Origin: a virus
DNA length: 40,726 nt
Virus record (IMG/VR): IMGVR_UViG_3300032322_000314
Coordinates: 1-40,726 of that record
Direction: 5' to 3' (one strand)
Of the stretch, positions 21,716-27,583 are shown one piece after another. The notes beneath the pieces were generated by a model, which saw only the letters and a list, made by a program, of their open reading frames with translations, was not told the DNA's origin and made no database searches. A program made the position numbers and the translations under genes. The first letter of the stretch is position 1, and each line of letters opens with the position of its first letter.

Positions 21716-22396
21716 ATGTCCGATGAAACACAAACCCAGGAGCCTGCGGCTACCGGGGGTGACAATACCGATGCACTGCAACGCAGCGTTGAAGCATTAG
21801 AGCGCAAAAACAAAGAGCTGATTGCAGAATTGCGCGCTGCTAAAAAGGCGCCAGCGTTGCCTGATGGGGTTGATGTCAATGAGCTATTGGAGTTCAAGCG
21901 CAACTACGAACAGCAGCAGCTTGAATCACAAGGTAAATACAGCGAAGCCAGACAGGCTTTGGAGCAACAGTTCCGTGAGGCGACGGCGGAAAAGGATCAG
22001 CGCATTGCAAATCTTGAAGCCCGTGTCCGTGAGCTAGAACTGGTCACGCCTGCTGTAACGGCATTGGCTGACATCGTGCATGATCCAGACATGGTGCTCA
22101 AGACCAAACTGAGCGCCGATCAAATTGAACGCGAGCCTGATGGCACCGTCGTGGTGGTTGATGGCTATCAGCGCACGCCTGTTAGCGAATGGGCTAAAAC
22201 ACTGCCAGCATGGATGCAAAAGCAACCCAAGCCTCAAGGCGGTGGCGCCCCGGCTGCTGGTGTAACCAGCAACAGCATTCCGGCTGGCATGGCAAATCCA
22301 TTTAGCCGTGAATCATTCAATTTGACTGAACAAGCGCGGCTGTTTCGTACAGACCGTGACCTGTACGAACGCATGAAAGCAAACGCTAACCGCTAA
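21716..22396 (+). CDS. Scaffolding protein (putative)
   Basis: A 226-aa protein with a long coiled coil at residues about 25-115 (LQRSVEALERKNKELIAELRA, YEQQQLESQGKYSEARQALEQQF, IANLEARVRELE), an acidic N-terminus, a short beta-rich middle, and a C-terminal helix after a Gly/Pro/Ala linker (TEQARLFRTDRDLYERMKA). This is the usual form of phage scaffolding proteins, immediately upstream of the capsid gene. The C-terminal basic helix probably contacts the capsid protein. Confidence 0.8.
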   Translation: MSDETQTQEPAATGGDNTDALQRSVEALERKNKELIAELRAAKKAPALPDGVDVNELLEFKRNYEQQQLESQGKYSEARQALEQQFREATAEKDQRIANLEARVRELELVTPAVTALADIVHDPDMVLKTKLSADQIEREPDGTVVVVDGYQRTPVSEWAKTLPAWMQKQPKPQGGGAPAAGVTSNSIPAGMANPFSRESFNLTEQARLFRTDRDLYERMKANANR

Positions 22397-22465
22397 GCTA
22401 TTTGCAACCGGCTGCGCTGGTGATCGGGCTGCGCCCACACCGTAAACCATTCCCCGAGATGAATC

Positions 22466-23497
22466 ATGGCGACCCTTCGCTCTGACATCATCATCCCAGA
22501 GGTTTTTACGCCTTACGTCATTGAGCAGACCACCCAGCGTGATGCCTTTCTGGCTAGCGGTGTGGTGCAGCCGATGGCTGAGCTGAATGCTACTGAGGGT
22601 GGTGACTTTATCAACGTTCCCTTCTGGAAGGCCAATCTTTCCGGCGACTTCGAGGTGCTGACCGATAGCACTTCGCTGACCCCCGGCAAGATCACTGCTG
22701 ACAAGCAAGTCGGCGTCATCCTGCACCGTGGCCGCGCCTTTGAGGCTCGTGACCTGGCAGCCCTGGCTGCTGGTGCCGATCCCATGGCCGCCATCGGCGC
22801 CAAGATCGCTGACTACGTTGCCAACCAGCGCCAAAAGGACCTCCTGTCCTGCCTGGCCGGTGTGTTCGGCAGCCTGGGTTCTACCTCCAGCTCTGCTGCT
22901 TTCTTTGGCCTGACCATTGACGGCGAGTCTGGTGATACCCCCACCACGCTGAGCCCCCGTCACGTTGCAGAAGCCCGCAGCCTGCTGGGCGATCAAGGCG
23001 ACAAACTGGCTGCTGTTGCTATGCACTCCAAGGTCTATTACGACCTGGTTGAGCGCAAGGCAATCGACTATGTGACCGAGACAGACGCACGTCTGACCTC
23101 TAGCGTCACTGACTTCGTCGGCGGCAGCATTGCTGGCGCTTACGGACCCGTGAGCGTGCCGACCTACATGGGTCTGCGCGTGATCGTGTCTGACGATGTG
23201 CAGACCGACGGCAGCGGTAGCTCGACCGAGTACGCCACCTACTTCTTCACCCAGGGCGCTGTTGCCTCCGGCGAACAGCTCGCAATGCAGACCGAAACCG
23301 ACCGTGACATCCTCGCCAAGAGCGATGCCATGTCGATCGACCTGCATTACTGCTACCACCCTGTTGGTGCTAAGTGGGGCGTGACCACCGTCAACCCGAC
23401 CCGCGCTCAACTGGAAACGGTTGGCAACTGGTCGAAGGTGTACGAGCTGAAGAACCTCGGCATCGTGCGTGCTACCAACACCTCCAACTTCGATTGA
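22466..23497 (+). CDS. Major capsid protein
   Basis: A 343-aa protein. It begins IIIPEVFTPYVIEQTTQRDAF and has GGDFINVPFWKANLSGDFEVL, ADKQVGVILHRGRAFEARDLAALAAGADPMAAI, KVYYDLVERKAIDYV and TYMGLRVIVSDDV, the pattern of HK97-fold major capsid proteins of the coat type found with DUF4055 portals. Codon use is strongly biased to G/C third positions, as expected for a highly expressed gene; this creates a long meaningless antisense frame. A GAGATG precedes the ATG by 5 bases. Confidence 0.9.
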   Translation: MATLRSDIIIPEVFTPYVIEQTTQRDAFLASGVVQPMAELNATEGGDFINVPFWKANLSGDFEVLTDSTSLTPGKITADKQVGVILHRGRAFEARDLAALAAGADPMAAIGAKIADYVANQRQKDLLSCLAGVFGSLGSTSSSAAFFGLTIDGESGDTPTTLSPRHVAEARSLLGDQGDKLAAVAMHSKVYYDLVERKAIDYVTETDARLTSSVTDFVGGSIAGAYGPVSVPTYMGLRVIVSDDVQTDGSGSSTEYATYFFTQGAVASGEQLAMQTETDRDILAKSDAMSIDLHYCYHPVGAKWGVTTVNPTRAQLETVGNWSKVYELKNLGIVRATNTSNFD

Positions 23498-23508
23498 GGT
23501 AACTAACC

Positions 23509-23907
23509 ATGGCACAACCTTCCCAGTTTGAACTGTCCACAGAGCAGTACATCGTTGCTCACCACTACATCGCCTCTTCGGTGGCTGATGTCCAGTTCTT
23601 CACCGCTCCGGTGAAGTGCCAAGTGGTCGCCGTCAGCGAGGTGCATGCCACCGCCGGCAGTGACGGCTCTGCTGTTTCTGGCACGATCCGTCGTTGCCAA
23701 GGCACCGAGGCTGCCACTGCTGGTGATGACCTGCTCAGCGCTACGATCAACTTCAAGGGTACTGCTCTGACCGAGCAAACTCCTGCTCTGACCAGCACCA
23801 CCGCCAACCTGACCCTGGAGGCTGGCGATCGTCTGTCTCTGGACGTTACCGGCACCACCACCGCTCTGGCTGGTGTGATCATCACCGTGCTGCTTAAGCG
23901 CGTCTGA
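23509..23907 (+). CDS. Head decoration/stabilisation protein (putative)
   Basis: A 132-aa beta-rich protein (VADVQFFTAPVKCQVVAVSEVH, SGTIRRCQG, LTLEAGDRLSLDVTGTTTALAGVIITVLL), with the small-residue composition of capsid decoration proteins. It lies 11 bases after the capsid stop and shares its strong codon bias, so it is probably also abundant. A hairpin terminator-like element follows shortly after its end. No specific family can be named from sequence alone. Confidence 0.65.
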   Translation: MAQPSQFELSTEQYIVAHHYIASSVADVQFFTAPVKCQVVAVSEVHATAGSDGSAVSGTIRRCQGTEAATAGDDLLSATINFKGTALTEQTPALTSTTANLTLEAGDRLSLDVTGTTTALAGVIITVLLKRV

Positions 23908-24098
23908 TGGGGCTGTTCGCTTTCCGGCGACTGCGTGAAAAGGAGGCTGCCTCTGCGGAGGTGGCCTCTCTTTCTATGCCAGAGCCTAAACTAGACATAC
24001 CGGAGGTGCCCACGGATGCCAATAGCAATCGACGCAACAGTGGGCGGCGCAAACGCCAACAGCTACCTGACACTGGCAGCAGCGCAAGCGATCATTGA
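23907..24098 (+). CDS. Small hypothetical protein, 63 aa (uncertain)
   Basis: ATG 23907 overlaps the preceding stop (TGATGG). The first 35 residues (MGLFAFRRLREKEAASAEVAS) are protein-like, with a basic start and then an acidic Pro-rich stretch. The final third is Arg/Ser-rich and lies inside the next gene. A hairpin with a T-rich tail (23943-23975) lies within it, which argues either for a non-coding control region or for a poorly translated peptide. Confidence 0.4.
   Translation: MGLFAFRRLREKEAASAEVASLSMPEPKLDIPEVPTDANSNRRNSGRRKRQQLPDTGSSASDH
23943..23975 (+). terminator. Hairpin with T-rich tail after the capsid genes (partial terminator)
   Basis: GAGGCTGCCTC (23943-23953) and GAGGTGGCCTC (23958-23968) pair over 11 positions, including two G-U wobbles, around a TGCG tetraloop. 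TCTTTCT follows. This fits a weak intrinsic terminator or attenuator that would raise capsid and decoration transcripts over the downstream connector genes, or an mRNA-stabilising hairpin. Confidence 0.5.
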
Positions 24099-24579
24099 TG
24101 GTTTTGTGCAGGATGCTGATGTGACCGCATGGGCATCAGCCACGACTGATCAGAAGAACCGCGCACTGTTTACCGCAACGCAACGGCTAGACCGTGAGCG
24201 GTTCCTTGGCGCACGGGCGACCGATACGCAGGCACTGCAGTGGCCGCGTACTGGCGTGCGCAAACCTGACACCTATATCAATACCTACGCTGTAGGGTTT
24301 CCGTTTCGCATCACGACGGACTACTTCACCGACACCGAGATCCCAACGCAGATTCAGTACGCGCAGGTGGTGCTGGCAACGTACCTGCACAACAACCCGG
24401 ATGGGCTTGGCCTGAGCGGACTGGAGGACTACAAGAACGTCAAGATCGGCAGCCTTGACGTGACGCCTAACCTTGGCTACGGCGCTGTTGGTGCAGATAA
24501 GGTGCCGCCAATTATGGAGCGATACCTGACAGGGCTTAGAATCAGTGGACCTGGTAACCTTTCAATCCGCCGGAGCTGA
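24016..24579 (+). CDS. Head-tail connector protein (DnaT-like ssDNA-binding domain family)
   Basis: A 187-aa protein from ATG 24016, with GGAGG about 7 bases upstream. The sequence TVGGANANSYLTLAAAQAIID, followed by ATQRLDRERFLGAR, ALQWPRTGV, then PTQIQYAQVVLATYLHNN and a basic C-terminus, matches the putative DnaT-like connector family found between capsid and tail genes. The SPP1 gp15/HK97 gp6-like helical adaptor role is likely. The DnaT-like name reflects fold similarity only. Confidence 0.8.
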   Translation: MPIAIDATVGGANANSYLTLAAAQAIIDGFVQDADVTAWASATTDQKNRALFTATQRLDRERFLGARATDTQALQWPRTGVRKPDTYINTYAVGFPFRITTDYFTDTEIPTQIQYAQVVLATYLHNNPDGLGLSGLEDYKNVKIGSLDVTPNLGYGAVGADKVPPIMERYLTGLRISGPGNLSIRRS

Positions 24580-24581
24580 CC

Positions 24582-24809
24582 ATGGACGACTACAGCATTG
24601 GCTTTGAGTACATCACCGACACGGCAGCTCATACCGGCAGGTTTTACAGGCTCTACGCCGTTGCCGATGCTGTGATCAGCACGGCTACGGTGCAAAACGC
24701 AACCGGTAACGCTTTTACATCGGTTCCACTTGGCAAGGGCGATTTCATCGACGGCGTGTTTACCAGCGTCACGCTGGCTAGCGGCAAAGTCGTCGCCTAC
24801 CGAATCTGA
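24582..24809 (+). CDS. Small beta-rich neck protein, 75 aa
   Basis: A 75-aa beta-rich protein (GRFYRLYAVADAVISTATVQ, FTSVPLGKGDFIDGVFTSVTLASGKVVAYRI). The pattern resembles small phage proteins where a short barrel carries a VPLxxGxxIxGxFTSVTLxSGxVxAYR motif, found commonly next to connector proteins. It is likely a minor head or neck component. The stop overlaps the next ATG (TGATGG). Confidence 0.7.
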   Translation: MDDYSIGFEYITDTAAHTGRFYRLYAVADAVISTATVQNATGNAFTSVPLGKGDFIDGVFTSVTLASGKVVAYRI

Positions 24810-25165
24810 TGGCACTTGCTAGCCCGCTACGAAAGGTTGCTAGCAAGCTAATGGCACGCTTTGGCGGTGTGGTGACTATCCGTGCAATCAGCACCGGCAG
24901 CTATAACACCACAACCGGCGCCATTACCGAGACCAATACAGATACCACAGTTCGTGGCGTGCTGGAGGATGTCAACGCCCGCGAGGTAAACGAACTGGTG
25001 CAGGCTGGCGACAAGCGGCTGATCATTGCAGCGGCAGACCTAAGCACGGCGCCTACCACGATTGACAAGGTGCTAATCAATAGCGTGGTGCATCAGATCA
25101 TCCGCATCCAGACAATCGAGCAGGACAACACCGCGATCACTTACGAGATGATCCTAAGAGCATGA
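24809..25165 (+). CDS. Head-tail joining/closure protein (SPP1 gp16-like)
   Basis: A 118-aa beta-barrel protein. SKLMARFGGVVTIRAIS, YNTTTGAITETNTDTTVRGVLEDV, KRLIIAAADL and INSVVHQIIRIQTI are typical of phage head-tail joining/stopper proteins. It is in the classical position between connector and tail completion protein. It should seal the head after packaging and join the tail. Confidence 0.8.
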   Translation: MALASPLRKVASKLMARFGGVVTIRAISTGSYNTTTGAITETNTDTTVRGVLEDVNAREVNELVQAGDKRLIIAAADLSTAPTTIDKVLINSVVHQIIRIQTIEQDNTAITYEMILRA

Positions 25166-25569
25166 GCAACCTGCCCATCCGCGACATCGGCAACTACATG
25201 GGCGATCAGCTTGAGAAGCTGCTGCGCGTGACGGTACTGGAGACTGACAGCAGGCTCAAGCAGCAAAGCCCCGTCGATACTGGACGGTTCCGCGTTAGCT
25301 GGCAGATTGGCCAAAACGCAGCCGATGGCACGCCCGCACCTGAGGGCAGCTACGGCACTGGTATCACGCCTCCCAAGGGCAGCAATTACCAGCCAGGACA
25401 GGAGAAGCTAGGCAACTACTACAGCGTCCACAACAACCTGCCGTATGCCGAGCCGCTGGCAGTGCAAGGTACAAGTAAGCAAGCATCGGCAGGATGGGTG
25501 GACCGCACAGCTCGTGAGATGCAGAACTTTGTCAATACCAACTGGGAGCGCATCAGGAGGCAAGGCTGA
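25162..25569 (+). CDS. Tail completion protein (HK97 gp10-like)
   Basis: A 135-aa protein that begins with a 4-base overlap (ATGA). The central motif LKQQSPVDTGRFRVSW and the later NNLPYAEPLA..SKQASAGWVDRT are the HK97 gp10/tail completion signature (the SPVDTGxFRxSW box and the HNxxYA box). It is required to finish the tail and attach it to the head. Followed by the tail terminator with a 1-base overlap of stop and start. Confidence 0.85.
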   Translation: MSNLPIRDIGNYMGDQLEKLLRVTVLETDSRLKQQSPVDTGRFRVSWQIGQNAADGTPAPEGSYGTGITPPKGSNYQPGQEKLGNYYSVHNNLPYAEPLAVQGTSKQASAGWVDRTAREMQNFVNTNWERIRRQG

Positions 25570-26207
25570 TGGCCGCCGCAAACCTCAACACCATCCGCGC
25601 CACCATTGAGGCACGATTAACGGCTGAGCTAACCAGCCTCACGACGACATACACTCAAACCGGCACTGTCGTTACGATCAACGCCACGGCGCACGGCTAC
25701 TACGTCGGCCAATCGCTGGCGTTGGACTACACATCCGGCGGCGGCGTTGACGGTACGTTCACTGTGGTCACCACAGCAACCAACTCTTTTACCGTGACTG
25801 CTGCCGGTGCGTTGACAACCAGTGGCAATGTCACAGTGGTTAGCTCACTGGGCAGCACCTTGCCCGTTGTCTTCCATAACCAGCCGTACATCCCAACGCC
25901 CAACAGCTCATGGGTGCAGTGCCTGGTTAGCTTTGGGGCTAATGAGTACCTGACCCAAGGCGGTACCACCGGCAGCAACAACAGCATCATTGGCGTGGTT
26001 GCCATCAATATCTTTACGCCGCTTGGTGTTGGACCAGGCGCTAACCTAACGATTGGAAAACGAATCCGCGACCTTTACAATAGGGTCATAGTCAGCGGTG
26101 TTCATTTTGACCCGCCGATCGGACCCGAGGTAGTGGCCGCGCCAGCACCGGAGGGTTTCTTCCAAACACAGGTCAGACTGACCTTTGAAACCTTCGAGGA
26201 TCTCTAG
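25569..26207 (+). CDS. Tail terminator with inserted beta domain (DUF4128/lambda gpU-like)
   Basis: A 212-aa protein. The N-terminal helix (NLNTIRATIEARLTAEL, 4-21) and the C-terminal part (PVVFHNQPY, VQCLVSFGANEYLT, GVVAINIFTPLGVGPGANLTIGKRIRDLYN, FQTQVRLTFETFED) together form the DUF4128 tail terminator. Between them, residues about 28-92 form an Ig-like or beta-sandwich insert (GTVVTINATAHGYYVGQSLALDYTSGG, VTTATNSFTVTAAGALTTSGNVTV) of a type usually seen in fibre proteins. The terminator caps the tail tube at its final length. The insert would sit at the tail's outside. Confidence 0.75.
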   Translation: MAAANLNTIRATIEARLTAELTSLTTTYTQTGTVVTINATAHGYYVGQSLALDYTSGGGVDGTFTVVTTATNSFTVTAAGALTTSGNVTVVSSLGSTLPVVFHNQPYIPTPNSSWVQCLVSFGANEYLTQGGTTGSNNSIIGVVAINIFTPLGVGPGANLTIGKRIRDLYNRVIVSGVHFDPPIGPEVVAAPAPEGFFQTQVRLTFETFEDL

Positions 26208-26209
26208 CT

Positions 26210-26626
26210 ATGGCTTTTTACCGAGGGCAGCAAGGCAGCGTCAAGTTTGACGACGCTGGCGCTACCGGCGTCACCATTACCAGCACCCGGTCGTGGTCGA
26301 TCACAGTCGAGAAGGAATCGCTCGACACCACTGCACTGGGCGCCACCTATCGGGCAAACGTCGGTGGCCTAATCAGTGGTAGCGGCACTGTTGAGGTGCT
26401 CTATACAGCCAGCAGTGCTGACGAGACCAACGTGTTCATCGAGCACGTCAACACCGCAACCGATGAGGGGCTTGCGTTGTTTGAGCTGTTTCTGGACACC
26501 ACCGGCACCAAAAAGATCAGCTTTGACGGTGTGATCACCTCGGCTGAATACTCGGCTACCGTGGGTGAAATCGAAGTCATTACCATGAACTTCGTCACCA
26601 ACGGCGCCATTACCCTGGACATCTGA
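26210..26626 (+). CDS. Major tail tube protein, copy 1
   Basis: A 138-aa protein, mostly beta (RSWSITVEKESLDTTALGAT, YRANVGGLISGSGTVEVLY, SAEYSATVGEIEVITMNFV), with the common phage tail-tube pattern. The next gene encodes a close paralogue with the same start (AFYRGQQG), the same YRANVGGLISGSGT segment and the same SxEYSATVGExE box. Both are near the standard short tube length. They probably polymerise around the tape measure. Confidence 0.85.
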   Translation: MAFYRGQQGSVKFDDAGATGVTITSTRSWSITVEKESLDTTALGATYRANVGGLISGSGTVEVLYTASSADETNVFIEHVNTATDEGLALFELFLDTTGTKKISFDGVITSAEYSATVGEIEVITMNFVTNGAITLDI

Positions 26627-26628
26627 TC

Positions 26629-27048
26629 ATGGCTTTTTATCGCGGGCAACAGGGCACTGTCTTCTTTGACAAGGCCGGTGCAGGCGGTTTGTCCGAGATC
26701 GCTGCAGTGCGGTCCTGGAGCATGACCGTTGAGAAGGAGTCACTGGACGTGACCTCCCAGGGCGCCACTTACCGCGCCAATGTGGGCGGCCTGATCAGCG
26801 GCTCAGGCACTATTGAGGTGATGTACGACGCCCCAGGCTCCGGCGACAAGCTGGACCTGATCAAAGATGCCAACCAAGCCACCGACGAGGCCGATGCAGC
26901 CGTTGAGCTGTATCTGGATGAGACCGGCGGCAAAAAGATCACCGGCACCATTGTGGTGACAAGCTCGGAATACTCCGCTACGGTTGGCGAGCTTGAGATC
27001 GTTACGATCAACTTCGTCTCCAGCGGAACCCTTACCCTCAGCATCTGA
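26629..27048 (+). CDS. Major tail tube protein, copy 2 (tandem paralogue)
   Basis: A 139-aa protein highly similar to the preceding 138-aa product, with near-identical N-terminus and core. Differences cluster in two surface-like regions: SEIAAVRSW and DAPGSGDKLDLIKDANQATDEADAAV. Tandem duplication with divergence is clear. One copy may build the main tube and the other may be a minor or substitutable subunit. Stop and next start overlap by one base. Confidence 0.85.
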   Translation: MAFYRGQQGTVFFDKAGAGGLSEIAAVRSWSMTVEKESLDVTSQGATYRANVGGLISGSGTIEVMYDAPGSGDKLDLIKDANQATDEADAAVELYLDETGGKKITGTIVVTSSEYSATVGELEIVTINFVSSGTLTLSI

Positions 27049-27404
27049 TGCCCGCCGCACAACGCCCGGTTGACTTGCTCGCCGGTGCATTTGACCTCAA
27101 CCAGCGCCGTAAGTTCAGCATCAAGAACGATGCTGGCGATACGGTGCTGGACCTTTACTTTAAGCCGATTACCCGCGCAGACCGCAAGCGTGCTACCACG
27201 CTGTCCGGCTCCGATGAAGCACTGGAGATCAGCACTTACATGCTGTGCCAAATTGCTGAACTGGAGAATGGCACCAAGGCGTTTGCACCGGCTGATGCAG
27301 CCAAGCTGCAACGCGAGCTGCCTGAGCGTGTCTTGAACGAGCTGGAGCTGTTCCTATTTGGCCTTGGCGGTGACGAAAGCCTAGAAGAAGCAAAAAAAGA
27401 CTAA
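27048..27404 (+). CDS. Tail assembly chaperone, zero-frame product (gpG-like)
   Basis: A 118-aa protein (LAGAFDLNQRRKFSIKNDAGD, LYFKPITRADRKRATTLSG, ISTYMLCQIAELENG, LNELELFLFGLGG) of the tail assembly chaperone type that precedes the tape measure in long-tailed phages. It ends EEAKKD at TAA 27402-27404, right after a slippery stretch of seven A residues. It is the more abundant partner of the frameshifted form. It should hold the tape measure soluble while the tube assembles. Confidence 0.85.
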   Translation: MPAAQRPVDLLAGAFDLNQRRKFSIKNDAGDTVLDLYFKPITRADRKRATTLSGSDEALEISTYMLCQIAELENGTKAFAPADAAKLQRELPERVLNELELFLFGLGGDESLEEAKKD

Positions 27405-27427
27405 GCCAGGATAACTGGCTTTTTTTT
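27392..27427 (+). other. Programmed -1 frameshift site with downstream hairpin and T-tract
   Basis: Zero-frame codons GCA AAA AAA GAC TAA contain the slippery A-AAA-AAA at 27392-27398. Four bases later starts a perfect hairpin: AAGCCAG (27403-27409), loop GATAA, CTGGCTT (27415-27421), followed by TTTTTT (27422-27427). The slip gives -1 codons AGA CTA AGC CAG, which lead into the gpGT-like extension. The hairpin plus T-tract has intrinsic-terminator geometry too, although the tape measure lies downstream. Confidence 0.88.
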
Positions 27428-27574
27428 GAGTTCTTCCTGGCGACTGAACTTGGCATGACCGTCAGCCGGTTACGGACTGAGCTGACCGATGCTGAGTTTG
27501 TGCATTTTGCGGCATATTACGAGATCAAGGGCGAACGCGAGAAAGAAGCAATGGATAAAGCCCGCCGCCGGTAA
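27398..27574 (+). CDS. Tail assembly chaperone, -1 frame extension (gpGT-like)
   Basis: After slippage at 27392-27398 the -1 frame encodes 58 residues (RLSQDNWLFFEFFLATELG, MTVSRLRTELTDAEFVHF, AAYYEIKGEREKEAMDKARRR) and stops at TAA 27572-27574. The W-F-F-E-F-F core and the helix with ELTDAEF..FAAYYE are typical of the T part of G/GT chaperones. The fused product would be 175 aa. An independent start at the internal ATG around 27455 is possible, but the N-terminal residues would be lost. Confidence 0.88.
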   Translation, partial: RLSQDNWLFFEFFLATELGMTVSRLRTELTDAEFVHFAAYYEIKGEREKEAMDKARRR

Positions 27575-27583
27575 GCTGGTGCT

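Noticed and set aside
22313-23515. 400-aa leftward open frame opposite the capsid gene
   Set aside because: It is the mirror of the strongly codon-biased capsid gene, has His/Val/Gly-rich low-information sequence, and matches no fold. The rightward capsid reading is clear.
24016-24579. DnaT-like replication protein
   Set aside because: The family name comes from fold similarity; position among head-tail connector genes makes a structural connector far more likely.
27403-27427. Plain operon terminator after the tube genes
   Set aside because: The hairpin lies inside the frameshifted chaperone reading frame directly after the slippery site, so a frameshift stimulator is the primary reading; termination is kept only as a possible second role.
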